Assembly: GCF_003353175.1 (NCBI RefSeq)
Contig: NZ_QHKS01000024.1
Location: forward strand, 57,856 to 121,855
DNA length: 64,000 nucleotides
DNA from: Paraburkholderia lacunae
Lineage (GTDB): Bacteria > Pseudomonadota > Gammaproteobacteria > Burkholderiales > Burkholderiaceae
Direction of reading: 5' to 3'
Within the stretch, counting starts at the first letter, position 1; every line of letters starts with the position of its first letter. The position numbers were made by a program, and so were the translations under genes. The notes beneath the pieces were generated by a model. It ran no database searches, had not been told where the DNA came from, and saw only the letters and a list, made by a program, of their open reading frames with translations. This document shows positions 25,975 through 35,479 of the stretch, piece by piece.

Positions 25975-27192
25975 TCAGCCAGGTGCCGCCGCCGAGTTCG
26001 CGAGCTCCTGATACTCACGCGGCGTACAGCCCAGTTCCCGGCGAAATACCGCGTACATGTATTGCAGCGACGTGAAGCCGCAACGGATCGCGACCTCCGC
26101 GCTCGACGCGTCGCGCCTGGCGAGCAGCGCCTTCGCGACATCGAGTTTGTGACGCAGGATTTCCTGATGCACGGTGCACTGCAATTCGCGCCGGAAATAC
26201 TCTTCGAGCGACGAGCGCGATACGCCGACGTAATCGGCAACCTGTTCGGTGCGAATCCCCTGGCATGCGTACTGCCGGATGAAGTGTCGCGCACGCATCA
26301 CATACGGGCTCGCGATCGGCTGGTGTCGGGTCGATTCGAGCACGTTGATGCCGACCGGCGGCACGAGAATGCGGCGCCCCGGAAAGCGCGCGCCGCGCAG
26401 CATCTGATGCAGCAGGTGAGCAGCGGTGCGGCCCATTTCCTCGGTGCCCTGAATCACCGAAGAAAGCGGAATCCGGGTCAGCGTGCGCGTGAGCGGATCG
26501 TTGTCGATGCCGATGATCGCCACTTCCTCGGGAACCGGAATGCCGGCGATCAGGCACGCTTGCAGCAGATGCCGCGCGCGTGCGTCGGTCACCGCGACGA
26601 TGCCGACCGGCTTCGGCAGTTGGCGCAGCCACGCGGTGAGTTGCTCGGTCGCCTGATTCCATGACGGCGCGCTGGTCGACAGGCCGCGATAGATTTCGCT
26701 GCCGATCTGTTCAGCGCTGTGGCCGTCCGCACGGCGCAGATGAGCGAATGCCAATTCGCGTTGCTGAGCCCAGCGGTTCTCCTGCGCCTGCGGCAGGCTG
26801 TACAAAGCGAAGTGTTCGAGGCCCACGCCGATCAGATGCGTGTAAGCGAGTGAGACGAGCTTCGCATTGTCGGTCGCGATATAGGGTAAGTCCGGAGGAT
26901 AGTGAGCCGGATCTTCGAACGACGAACCGACCGCGACGACCGGCAACGGACAGTCGCGCAGCGATTCGCCCACCGCGGGATCGTCGAAATCCGCGATGAT
27001 GCCGTCGCCGTCGAAACGTTCGATGCCCGCCAGCCGGCAACGAAAGTCTTCTTCGAGGAACAGATCCCAGGCTACGCGCGTCGACAGCAGGTAATTGCCG
27101 ATGCCTGTGATGATCTCGCGGTCGTACACCTTGTTCGCGTTGAACAGCAGCGCGATCCGATGGGGCGTCTGTGGCGTTTGAGGGCGGGTCAT
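25975..27192 (-). CDS. xylR: Xylose operon activator XylR (AraC family)
   Basis: This 405-residue regulator has the XylR layout: an N-terminal periplasmic-binding-protein-like sugar domain (residues 10-290) and a C-terminal AraC-type DNA-binding domain (residues 300-400). Visible motifs include NKVYDREIITGIGNYLL at the start, VAIIGIDNDPLTRTLTRIPLSSV in the ligand domain, and the two helix-turn-helix units around VADYVGVSRSSLEEYFRRE and VAIRCGFTSLQYMYAVFRRELG. It is transcribed away from xylA, as in many xylose loci, and likely activates xylA-xylFGH when xylose is bound. Confidence 0.93.
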   Translation of the reverse strand: MTRPQTPQTPHRIALLFNANKVYDREIITGIGNYLLSTRVAWDLFLEEDFRCRLAGIERFDGDGIIADFDDPAVGESLRDCPLPVVAVGSSFEDPAHYPPDLPYIATDNAKLVSLAYTHLIGVGLEHFALYSLPQAQENRWAQQRELAFAHLRRADGHSAEQIGSEIYRGLSTSAPSWNQATEQLTAWLRQLPKPVGIVAVTDARARHLLQACLIAGIPVPEEVAIIGIDNDPLTRTLTRIPLSSVIQGTEEMGRTAAHLLHQMLRGARFPGRRILVPPVGINVLESTRHQPIASPYVMRARHFIRQYACQGIRTEQVADYVGVSRSSLEEYFRRELQCTVHQEILRHKLDVAKALLARRDASSAEVAIRCGFTSLQYMYAVFRRELGCTPREYQELANSAAAPG

Positions 27193-27462
27193 GGCAGTGG
27201 CGGCGTGCGGGCGGTCGGGAACCGCGGCGCCATCGTCTCCTGTTGGGTGGGCGTGAACGCCGCACGGTTTTTAAGCGTCTGGCTATTCTAGGCCCTGAAG
27301 TTCGCGTCGGTGTGGACCAAACGCGTGGGCGGTAAGAAACATCAAGCACGCTGCGCAATTTCGCAATTGCCGGTCCATGTCTCTAGCGTCAGCATGGCGT
27401 CAACTTGTCGACCCGTGCATGGCGATGCGCAGGTTGCAATGCAGCATAAATAGGAGACGCTG
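27193..27462. promoter_or_regulatory. Divergent xylR-xylA promoter region
   Basis: This 270-base divergent region must hold the promoters of xylR and xylA. A short direct repeat, CGCAATT-T-CGCAATT at 27354-27368, is the only repeat that stands out. AraC-family regulators bind direct repeats, so it is a weak candidate for part of a XylR site. The ribosome binding site of xylA is TAGGAGACGC. Confidence 0.4.
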
Positions 27463-28785
27463 ATGCCCTACTTCGAACACATTCCCACAATTCGCTACGA
27501 AGGTCCGCAATCGGATAACCCGCTTGCGTATCGCCATTACGACAAGAACAAGCGTGTGCTCGGCAAGACGCTCGAAGAACATTTGCGCATCGCCGTCTGC
27601 TATTGGCACACGTTCGTCTGGCCTGGCGTCGATATCTTCGGGCAGGGGACGTTTCGTCGTCCATGGCAGCAGGCCGGCGACGCGCTGGAGCGGGCGCGGC
27701 AAAAGGCCGATTCCGCCTTCGAATTCTTCACGAAGCTCGGTACGCCGTACTACACGTTTCACGATACCGATGTCGCGCCCGAAGGCGCGAGCCTGCAGGA
27801 ATACAGCGAGAACTTCGCGCGTATGACCGACTATCTGGCGCGCAAGCAGCAGGATAGCGGCATCAAACTGCTGTGGGGCACGGCCAATCTGTTTTCGCAT
27901 CCGCGTTATGCGGCGGGCGCGGCCACCAGCCCAAATCCTGAGATTTTTGCGTTTGCGGCTACCCAGGTTCGCCACGCACTCGATGCGACACAACGGCTCG
28001 GCGGCGAAAACTATGTGCTGTGGGGTGGCCGCGAAGGTTACGATACGCTGCTCAATACCGACCTCGTGCGCGAACGCGACCAGCTCGCGCGTTTTCTGCA
28101 TATGGTGGTCGAACATGCGCACAAGATCGGCTTCAAAGGCGCCTTGCTGATCGAACCGAAGCCGCAGGAGCCGACCAAGCATCAATACGACTACGACGTG
28201 GCGACCGTGCATGGTTTTCTGCTGCAATACGGCCTGCAGAACGACATCCGCGTGAATATCGAAGCCAATCACGCGACGCTCGCCGGGCACTCGTTTCACC
28301 ACGAGATCGCCACCGCGTTTGCGCTCGGCATTTTCGGCAGCGTCGATGCGAATCGCGGCGATCCGCAGAACGGCTGGGATACCGACCAGTTTCCGAACAG
28401 CGTCGAGGAACTGACGCTGGCTTTTCACGAGATCCTCAAGCACGGCGGCTTCACGACCGGCGGCATGAACTTCGATGCCAAAGTGCGGCGGCAGAGCGTC
28501 GATGCCGAGGATCTGTTTTACGGCCACATCGGTGCGATCGACAATCTGGCGCTCGCAGTGGAGCGTGCCGCAGCGCTGATCGAAAGCGACCGTCTCGGAC
28601 AGTTCAAGCGTCAGCGCTATGCGGGCTGGGACACGGAGTTCGGCCGCAAGATTCTGTCCGGCGATTATTCGCTGTCGACGCTGGCCACGGATGCGCTGTC
28701 CCGCGGCCTGAATCCGCAGCATGCAAGCGGGCAGCAGGAGCGGCTGGAAAACGTGGTGAATCAGGCAATTTATGGCGTGCGCTGA
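27463..28785 (+). CDS. xylA: D-xylose isomerase
   Basis: This 440-residue protein converts D-xylose to D-xylulose in the cytoplasm. It matches the length of the E. coli enzyme. Active-site and metal-binding blocks are visible: FHDTDVAPEG with its His and Asp, ENYVLWGGREGYDTLLNTD, LIEPKPQEPTKHQYDYDV, NIEANHATLAGHSFHHE, FGSVDANRGDPQNGWDTDQFP and TTGGMNFDAKVRR. It has no leader. It is the first gene of the plus-strand xylose operon. No xylulokinase gene (xylB) is in the cluster. Confidence 0.97.
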   Translation: MPYFEHIPTIRYEGPQSDNPLAYRHYDKNKRVLGKTLEEHLRIAVCYWHTFVWPGVDIFGQGTFRRPWQQAGDALERARQKADSAFEFFTKLGTPYYTFHDTDVAPEGASLQEYSENFARMTDYLARKQQDSGIKLLWGTANLFSHPRYAAGAATSPNPEIFAFAATQVRHALDATQRLGGENYVLWGGREGYDTLLNTDLVRERDQLARFLHMVVEHAHKIGFKGALLIEPKPQEPTKHQYDYDVATVHGFLLQYGLQNDIRVNIEANHATLAGHSFHHEIATAFALGIFGSVDANRGDPQNGWDTDQFPNSVEELTLAFHEILKHGGFTTGGMNFDAKVRRQSVDAEDLFYGHIGAIDNLALAVERAAALIESDRLGQFKRQRYAGWDTEFGRKILSGDYSLSTLATDALSRGLNPQHASGQQERLENVVNQAIYGVR

Positions 28786-28841
28786 AGTACCGCGCGTGCA
28801 GTGAAGACTGCGCAAGACGGCGCGTAAGACATTAAAAAAAA

Positions 28842-28866
28842 TCGCGCGGCCACGCTGACCGCGCGA
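28842..28866. terminator. Stem-loop between xylA and xylF
   Basis: TCGCGCGG (28842-28849) pairs with CCGCGCGA (28859-28866) around a 9-base loop. An eight-base A-run precedes it on the plus strand, so it reads as a Rho-independent terminator only on the minus strand, where no gene ends. On the plus strand it is more likely an intercistronic hairpin that protects xylA mRNA or tunes xylFGH expression. Confidence 0.5.
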
Positions 28867-28964
28867 ACAAAAGGAAGCTTTGGGTTGTCGCTTGTCCGGC
28901 CTCGTGGCTCGCAGCACAGGCCGTCCAATCCGGTATTCCGGCTATATCAGAAGAGGAGTGAGAC

Positions 28965-29993
28965 ATGAAATTCGCAATGCGCCGTACCGTTCTGAGTTCG
29001 TTCATATGTGGAGCGATGCTCGCCAGCCTGTCGCTTGTCGCGCCGCTCGCGCATGCAAGCAAGGATCATCCGGAAATCGGCTTCTGTATCGACGATCTGC
29101 GCGTCGAGCGCTGGTCGCGCGATCGTGACTACTTTGTCGCGGCCGCGGAAAAGCTCGGCGCGAAAGTGTCGGTGCAATCGGCCGATGCAAGCGAGGAGCG
29201 GCAGATCTCGCAGATCGAAAACCTGATTTCGCGCGGCGTCGACGTGATCGTCATCGTGCCGTTCAATTCGAAGACGCTCGGCAACGTGGTCGCCGAAGCG
29301 AAGAAGGCGGGCATCAAGGTCGTGTCGTATGACCGGCTGATTCTCGATGCCGATGTCGATGCCTATATCTCATTCGATAACCAGAAAGTGGGAGAACTGC
29401 AGGCACAGGGTGTTTACAACGCGCAACCGAAAGGCAACTACTTCCTGCTCGGCGGCGCGCCGACCGACAACAACGCGAAGATGCTGCGCGAGGGGCAGTT
29501 GAAAGTGTTGAAGCCCGCTATCGACAAGGGCGACATCAAGGTGGTCGGCCAGCAGTGGGTGCCTGAGTGGAGCGCGTCGACGGCGTTGCGTATCGTCGAG
29601 GACGCGCTGACGGCGAATAACAACAAGATCGATGCGATCGTCGCGTCGAACGACGGCACCGCGGGCGGCGCGATCCAGGCGCTGGCGGCACAGCATATGG
29701 CGGGCAAAGTGCCGGTGTCGGGCCAGGACGCGGACCTCGCGGCAGTCAAGCGCGTCATCGCCGGCACGCAGACAATGACCGTGTACAAGCCGCTGAAGCT
29801 GATCGCGGGCGAAGCCGCGAAGCTCTCGGTCGCGCTTGCGAAGGGCGACAAGCCGGCCTATAACGCGCAATACGACAACGGCAAGAAGAAGGTCGACACG
29901 GTCTTGCTGCAACCGACCTTGCTGACCAAAGGCAATGTCGACCTCGTCGTCAAGGACGGCTTCTACACCCAGGCTCAGCTCGCGAGCCAATGA
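28965..29993 (+). CDS. xylF: D-xylose ABC transporter substrate-binding protein
   Basis: This 342-residue periplasmic protein binds D-xylose and delivers it to XylGH. A signal peptide ends near LAHAS. The mature sequence has family blocks IGFCIDDLRVERWSRDRDYF, VDVIVIVPFNSKTLG, SYDRLILDADVDAYISFDN, FLLGGAPTDNNAKMLREGQ, and VSGQDADLAAVKRVIAGTQTMTVYKPLK. It is about the length of E. coli XylF (330). It is followed by xylG after 80 bases. Confidence 0.95.
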   Translation: MKFAMRRTVLSSFICGAMLASLSLVAPLAHASKDHPEIGFCIDDLRVERWSRDRDYFVAAAEKLGAKVSVQSADASEERQISQIENLISRGVDVIVIVPFNSKTLGNVVAEAKKAGIKVVSYDRLILDADVDAYISFDNQKVGELQAQGVYNAQPKGNYFLLGGAPTDNNAKMLREGQLKVLKPAIDKGDIKVVGQQWVPEWSASTALRIVEDALTANNNKIDAIVASNDGTAGGAIQALAAQHMAGKVPVSGQDADLAAVKRVIAGTQTMTVYKPLKLIAGEAAKLSVALAKGDKPAYNAQYDNGKKKVDTVLLQPTLLTKGNVDLVVKDGFYTQAQLASQ

Positions 29994-30073
29994 GCGTAAC
30001 GCGTGCGCGGCGGACCCCGATGCGCGTGACGCGCATCGGCGGCGCCGCGCGCCTTTGCAGCGAGGCATAGCGA

Positions 30074-31633
30074 ATGACGCAACCTTTACTGACGATGCGC
30101 GGCATCGTCAAAGCGTTTTCCGGCGTGAAGGCACTCGACGGCATCGACCTCACCGTCGCGCCGGGCGAGTGCATCGGCTTGTGCGGCGAGAACGGCGCAG
30201 GTAAATCGACGCTGATGAAAGTGCTGTCCGGCGTGTACCCGTACGGTACTTGGGATGGCGAAATCATCTGGGAAGGCGAGCCGATGAAGGCCGCCAGCGT
30301 GCGCGATACCGAGCGGGCCGGCATCATCATCATTCACCAGGAACTGATGCTGGTGCCGGAGTTGTCGGTTGCGGAGAACATCTTCCTCGGCAACGAAATC
30401 ACGTTGCCCGGCGGCCGGATGAATTACGCCGCGATGTATCAGCGCGCCGATGAGTTGCTGCGTGAACTCGATATCGGCGGCATCAATGTCGCGCAGCCGG
30501 TCATGAACTACGGCGGCGGGCATCAGCAGCTGATCGAGATCGCCAAGGCGCTGAACAAACGCGCCAAGCTGCTGATTCTCGATGAACCGTCGTCGTCGCT
30601 GACGGCATCGGAGACGCGCATCCTGCTCGACATCGTGCGCGATCTGAAACGGCGCGGCGTGGCCTGCGTGTACATCTCGCACAAGCTCGACGAAGTGGAA
30701 GCCGTGTGCGACACGATCAGCGTGATTCGCGACGGCCGGCATGTCGCGACCAGGCCGATGCGTGAGCTGACGACCGAGCGCATCATCGCGATGATGGTCG
30801 GGCGGGAAATCAAAAATCTGTTTCCGCGCGAGCCGCATCCGATCGGCGACGTGATCTTCGAAGCGCGCCACGTCACCTGTTTCGATGTCACCAATCCGCG
30901 TCGCAAGCGCGTGAACGACGTGTCGTTTGCGCTGCGGCGCGGCGAGATTCTGGGCGTCGCCGGTTTGGTCGGCGCGGGACGCACGGAGTTGATGCAGGCG
31001 ATCTTCGGCGCGTATCCGGGGGCGAGCGAAGCGACGGTGGTGATGGAGAGCAAGACCTTGAAAATTCGTGCGCCCATCGATGCGATTAGCGCGGGCATCG
31101 GTATGGTGCCGGAGGACCGCAAGCGGCATGGCATCGTGCCGAATCTGAGCGTCGGCCACAACATCACGCTCGCGGTGTTGCAGCGCTTTGCGAGCGGCGG
31201 CCGGATCGATTCCGCCGCCGAACTCGATACGATTCATACGGAGATGAAGCGGCTCTCGGTGCGCGCCGCGCATCCGATGCTGTCGATCGCGAGCCTGTCG
31301 GGCGGCAATCAGCAGAAAGCCGTGTTGACACGCATGCTGCTCACCGACCCCAAGGTGCTGATCCTCGACGAACCGACTCGCGGTGTCGACGTGGGCGCGA
31401 AATATGAAATTTATAAACTGATCTTCCAGCTTGCACAGCGCGGCGTGTCGATCGTGATGGTGTCGTCCGAATTGCCTGAAGTGCTCGGTATCAGCGATCG
31501 CGTGCTGGTGATCGGCGAAGGCGAATTGCGCGGCGATTTCGTCAACGACGGCCTCACGCAGGAGGACATTCTCAGCGCCGCCATCCGTCCCGTGCAGCGA
31601 TCCCCGAACCCAACCGAAGCGAGTGCCGCATGA
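30074..31633 (+). CDS. xylG: D-xylose ABC transporter ATP-binding protein
   Basis: This 519-residue protein has two fused ATP-binding domains, as is standard for sugar ABC transporters of the CUT2 type. The first domain has Walker A GENGAGKST at residues 38-46 and Walker B LLILDEPSSSL. The second has a degenerate Walker A (GLVGAGRTEL), signature LSGGNQQK and Walker B LILDEPTRGVD. Replacement of the second Lys in Walker A is normal in CUT2 proteins. The gene overlaps the start of xylH by four bases. Confidence 0.96.
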   Translation: MTQPLLTMRGIVKAFSGVKALDGIDLTVAPGECIGLCGENGAGKSTLMKVLSGVYPYGTWDGEIIWEGEPMKAASVRDTERAGIIIIHQELMLVPELSVAENIFLGNEITLPGGRMNYAAMYQRADELLRELDIGGINVAQPVMNYGGGHQQLIEIAKALNKRAKLLILDEPSSSLTASETRILLDIVRDLKRRGVACVYISHKLDEVEAVCDTISVIRDGRHVATRPMRELTTERIIAMMVGREIKNLFPREPHPIGDVIFEARHVTCFDVTNPRRKRVNDVSFALRRGEILGVAGLVGAGRTELMQAIFGAYPGASEATVVMESKTLKIRAPIDAISAGIGMVPEDRKRHGIVPNLSVGHNITLAVLQRFASGGRIDSAAELDTIHTEMKRLSVRAAHPMLSIASLSGGNQQKAVLTRMLLTDPKVLILDEPTRGVDVGAKYEIYKLIFQLAQRGVSIVMVSSELPEVLGISDRVLVIGEGELRGDFVNDGLTQEDILSAAIRPVQRSPNPTEASAA

Positions 31634-32829
31634 CTCCCGACGTCACTTCACAACGCGCCGACAGTGCCGTGCCGCGGGGCGCATTCGGCGGTCCGCAGCG
31701 CATTCAGCAACTGTTTGCGCGCTACAAGATTCTCGCGTTGCTGATCGCGGTCGCCGCGATCTGGATGTTCTTTTCGATTCTCACGCACGGGGCGTTCGTC
31801 ACGCCCCGCAATCTGTCGAATCTGCTGCGGCAGATGTCGATTACCGGCATGCTCGCGTGCGGCATGGTGTTCGTGATCATCGCCGGCGAGATCGATTTGT
31901 CGGTCGGGTCGTTGCTGGGTCTGCTCGGCGGCGTGGCGGCGATTCTCGACGTGAACCGTCACTGGCCGATCGGCGTCACGTTGCCCGTGGTGATGCTGCT
32001 CGGCGTGGTCATGGGCATGTTCAACGGATGGTGGTCGACTTACCGGCGCGTGCCGTCGTTCATTGTCGGGCTGGGCGGCATGCTGGCTTATCGCGGCATT
32101 CTGCTCGGCGTGACCGGCGGTTCGACCATCGCACCGGTCTCCGACAATTTCGTCTTCGTCGGCCAGGGGTATTTGCCGCGGCTTGTGGGCGATGCGCTCG
32201 CCGTCGTGTTGTTTGCGCTGCTGACCTTTCTTACCGTGCGGCAACGGCGCAACCGCGAGCGCTATCAGTTGACGGTCGTGCCTGTCTGGCAAGACGTCGT
32301 GAAAGTGGTCGGCGCGGGCGTGATTCTGGCTGCGTTCGTCGCCACGCTCGATCGCTATGGCGGCATACCGGTGCCGGTTCTGTTGCTGCTTGCACTGCTC
32401 GGCGTCTTTACGTGGATCGCGACGCAGACCGTATTCGGCCGCCGCATCTATGCCGTGGGTTCGAATCTCGAAGCGACGCGGCTGTCCGGCGTGAACACCA
32501 ACCGCGTGAAGCTGGCGATTTTCGCGCTGATGGGGTTGATGTGCGCGTTCGGCGGCATCGTCAACACGGCGCGGCTTGCAGCCGGCTCGCCGTCGGCGGG
32601 TTCGATGGGCGAGCTGGATGCGATCGCGGCGTGCTTTATCGGCGGGACGTCGATGCGCGGCGGCTCCGGCACGGTCTACGGGGCGTTGATCGGCGCGCTG
32701 GTGATGGCGAGCCTCGACAACGGCATGTCGATGCTCGACGTCGACGCGTACTGGCAGATGATCGTGAAGGGCGGCATTCTGGTGCTCGCCGTGTGGATCG
32801 ATGTGGTGTCGGGCTCGAATCGGCGTTGA
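31630..32829 (+). CDS. xylH: D-xylose ABC transporter permease
   Basis: This 399-residue inner-membrane permease has about ten predicted membrane helices. Family blocks include GMVFVIIAGEIDLSVGSLLGLLGG, VPSFIVGLGGMLAYRGI, the VFGRRIYAVGSNLEATRLSGV motif that contacts the ATPase, and the C-terminal GTVYGALIGALVMASLDNGMSM. The first 30 residues are cytoplasmic. It starts within the last codons of xylG (ATGA overlap), so both are made in step. Confidence 0.95.
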   Translation: MTPDVTSQRADSAVPRGAFGGPQRIQQLFARYKILALLIAVAAIWMFFSILTHGAFVTPRNLSNLLRQMSITGMLACGMVFVIIAGEIDLSVGSLLGLLGGVAAILDVNRHWPIGVTLPVVMLLGVVMGMFNGWWSTYRRVPSFIVGLGGMLAYRGILLGVTGGSTIAPVSDNFVFVGQGYLPRLVGDALAVVLFALLTFLTVRQRRNRERYQLTVVPVWQDVVKVVGAGVILAAFVATLDRYGGIPVPVLLLLALLGVFTWIATQTVFGRRIYAVGSNLEATRLSGVNTNRVKLAIFALMGLMCAFGGIVNTARLAAGSPSAGSMGELDAIAACFIGGTSMRGGSGTVYGALIGALVMASLDNGMSMLDVDAYWQMIVKGGILVLAVWIDVVSGSNRR

Positions 32830-33143
32830 GCTTGCTGAGGAGCCCGCTCAGCGAAACCCCCATTGGCGGAAAAACGCGACATCTCCGCCCGTTCGCCGAC
32901 CAGGCCAGTTGCATTGCAGCGTGCTGCCGCGCGGCGAATGACATTTAATGAAACGACACACGGCTTGCGCGCGGTGCTTCGATCACACCGCTTCGCGAGC
33001 CGTCCCCATTTGGCGTAAACATCCGGGTTTCAGTCGCACGCACCCTCGCACGTCTTATTACTGTTCCGAAGAAGTGGAAGTAGCCCGGCGCCCACGGCCG
33101 CCATTGCAGCCTCGCGCCCTCATCCACGCCTACGAGCCATGTC
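32830..33143. other. Gap between xylH and the molybdenum hydroxylase genes
   Basis: About 314 bases separate two plus-strand genes of unrelated function. No terminator with a T-run and no clear promoter was seen. Short frames in this gap are not convincing. Confidence 0.35.
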
Positions 33144-35417
33144 ATGTTAAAGCGCAGAACCTTCCTGCTTGGTGGCGCCGGCGCTGTCGGCGCGCTGCTG
33201 GTCGGCTGGTCGGTGCTGCCGCCGCGCCAGCGCCTGACCACATCCGCGCCGCTGCCGGCGGAAGGCGCGCAGGTGGCGCTGAACGGCTGGGTCAAGATCG
33301 CCAGTGACAACAGCGTGACGATCATGATGAGCAAGGCGGAGATGGGGCAGGGTATACACACCGGCCTCGCCATGCTGCTCGCCGAAGAACTGGACGCCGA
33401 TTGGTCCCGGGTGCGGGTGGAGAGTTCGCCGATCGACAAGATCTATAACAGCGTGCAGAACGTCGTCGACGATCTGCCGTTTCGACCGGACGACGACAGC
33501 GCCGTCAAGCATGTCGCGGTCTGGCTGACGAGCAAACTCGTGCGCGAAGCCGGCACGATGATGACGGGCGGCTCGTCGAGCATCAACGACCTGTGGACGC
33601 CGATGCGCGAAGCGGGCGCGTCCGCGCGCGCGATGCTGATCGGCGCGGCGGCCGCGCAATGGCAGGTGCCGGCCAGCGAATGCCGTGCGGAAGCGGGCCA
33701 TGTGCTGCACGCTTCGGGCCGCAAGGCGACTTTCGGCGAACTGTCGGCAGCGGCGGCGCAGCAACCGTTGCCACGCAAGGTCGAGCTGAAAAATCCCGCT
33801 GACTTCAAGCTGATCGGCAAACCGCTGCGACGCATCGAGGCCGCATCGAAAATCAACGGCACGGCGCGCTTCGGCATCGACGCGCTGCCCGACGGCCTTC
33901 TGTACGCCAGCGTCGTCATGTGCCCCACGTTAGGCGGCACCGTATCGAGTTTCGATGCGTCGGCCGCGATGAAAATGCCCGGCGTCTTCAAGGCGTTCTC
34001 GTTGAAGCCATACAACGGCGGCAGTGGCGGCGTCGCGGTGATCGCGGACAATCCTTTCCGTGCGATGAATGCAGTCGATGCGGTCACGGTGGAGTGGCAC
34101 CACGGCGCCGCAGCCACTTTGTCCACCGCCGACGTGAACCTCCGCCTCGCGCAAGCGTTGGATGAGGACAATGGCTACGCGTACTACCGTCGCGGCGACG
34201 TGGACGCAGCGTTGCACGGCGCAGCGCGAACCGTCGCCGCCGAGTACTACGCGTCATACCTCGCGCACGGCGCGGTCGAACCGCTCAATTGCACCGTACA
34301 GCTCGCGGACGGTGCGGCCACTGTCTGGGTCTCGACGCAAATGCCGGCTCTCGCGCGGCACCACGTCGCGAAAGTGCTGGACATCGACACCGACAAAGTC
34401 GATATGCACACGCCACTGCTCGGCGGCGGCTTCGGGCGCCGTCTGGAGCTCGATTTTATTTCGCAGGCCGCGGCGATTGCGCGCGAGGGCGGCGGTGGCC
34501 ATCCGGTGCAAACCATCTGGTCGCGCGCGCAGGACTTCACGCACGACTTCTATCGTCCGGCTTGCCTCGCGCGCTGCAAGGCGGGTTTCGACGGCGCGGG
34601 CAAGCTGGTCGCGTGGCATAGCACCTCGGCGAGTCAGGCGATCGTGCCGGAAGCGCTCGCGCGTTACTACGGCGTGCCGCGTATTCCACTCGACAAGACC
34701 ACCTGCGAAGGCGCTTTCGATCAACCCTATGAATGGCCCACGGCACGCGTGGGGCACGAGATCGTGGAGCTGCCGGTGCCGGTCGGATTCTGGCGCTCGG
34801 TCGGCCATTCGCATCAGGCGTTTTTCACCGAGAGTTTCACCGACGAACTGGCCGCGGCCACAAGCCAGGATCCGATTGCGTTCCGCGCGGCGCTGCTTAC
34901 GCAGCATCGGCGGCATCTGGCCGTGCTGCGGCGTGTGGCGGCCCTGTCCGATTGGGGACATCCGCTGCCGCACACCGCCGACGGCGTCCCGCGAGCGCGC
35001 GGCGTCGCGCTGCACGAGGCGTTCGGCAGCGTCGTCGCGCAAGTGGCGGAGGTGTCGATTGGGCCGGACAAACGGATTCGCGTGCATCGCGTGGTCTGCG
35101 TGATCGATTGCGGAATGCCGGTGAATCCGAATCTGATCCGTCAACAGATGGAGAGCGCGATCGTGTTCGGTCTCTCGGCCGCGTTGCAGGATGAAATCAC
35201 CATCGTCAACGGCCAGGTGCAGCAGAAGAACTTTCTCGAGTTCCCGGTGGTGCGGATGAACGATTGTCCGGTGATCGAAACCGACATCATGCCGAGCGAG
35301 CTGCATCCGCAAGGCGTCGGTGAACCCGGCGTGCCGCCGATCGCGCCGGCAGTCGCCAACGCGGTGTTCGCGCTCACCGGCCAGCGGCTACGCACTTTGC
35401 CTTTGAAGCTCGCTTGA
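33144..35417 (+). CDS. Molybdopterin-dependent aldehyde/N-heterocycle oxidoreductase large subunit (IorB-like)
   Basis: This 757-residue protein is the catalytic subunit of a xanthine-dehydrogenase-family enzyme, closest in layout to isoquinoline 1-oxidoreductase beta and related periplasmic aldehyde dehydrogenases. It begins with a Tat signal (KRRTFLLGGAGAVGALLVG). Molybdopterin blocks are visible, for example SKAEMGQGIHTGLAMLLAEELD, HGAVEPLNCTVQ, the LLGGGFGRRLELDF motif, and the C-terminal QGVGEPGVPPIAPAVANAVF, whose Glu is the expected general base. The small 2Fe-2S subunit gene follows 62 bp later. The substrate is unknown. The enzyme probably works in the periplasm. Confidence 0.9.
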   Translation: MLKRRTFLLGGAGAVGALLVGWSVLPPRQRLTTSAPLPAEGAQVALNGWVKIASDNSVTIMMSKAEMGQGIHTGLAMLLAEELDADWSRVRVESSPIDKIYNSVQNVVDDLPFRPDDDSAVKHVAVWLTSKLVREAGTMMTGGSSSINDLWTPMREAGASARAMLIGAAAAQWQVPASECRAEAGHVLHASGRKATFGELSAAAAQQPLPRKVELKNPADFKLIGKPLRRIEAASKINGTARFGIDALPDGLLYASVVMCPTLGGTVSSFDASAAMKMPGVFKAFSLKPYNGGSGGVAVIADNPFRAMNAVDAVTVEWHHGAAATLSTADVNLRLAQALDEDNGYAYYRRGDVDAALHGAARTVAAEYYASYLAHGAVEPLNCTVQLADGAATVWVSTQMPALARHHVAKVLDIDTDKVDMHTPLLGGGFGRRLELDFISQAAAIAREGGGGHPVQTIWSRAQDFTHDFYRPACLARCKAGFDGAGKLVAWHSTSASQAIVPEALARYYGVPRIPLDKTTCEGAFDQPYEWPTARVGHEIVELPVPVGFWRSVGHSHQAFFTESFTDELAAATSQDPIAFRAALLTQHRRHLAVLRRVAALSDWGHPLPHTADGVPRARGVALHEAFGSVVAQVAEVSIGPDKRIRVHRVVCVIDCGMPVNPNLIRQQMESAIVFGLSAALQDEITIVNGQVQQKNFLEFPVVRMNDCPVIETDIMPSELHPQGVGEPGVPPIAPAVANAVFALTGQRLRTLPLKLA

Positions 35418-35479
35418 AGCTAGCTTGAATCTCGCTCGAAGCGCATGAGCATGGACTCGGGAAAGACACGGAGAACAGC

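Noticed and set aside
28842..28866. Minus-strand Rho-independent terminator between xylA and xylF
   Set aside because: The T-run would be on the minus strand, but no minus-strand gene ends there, so it was kept only as an intercistronic hairpin.
30086..31273. Antisense frame inside xylG
   Set aside because: It is a shadow of the ATP-binding protein gene with an atypical His/Arg-rich composition.
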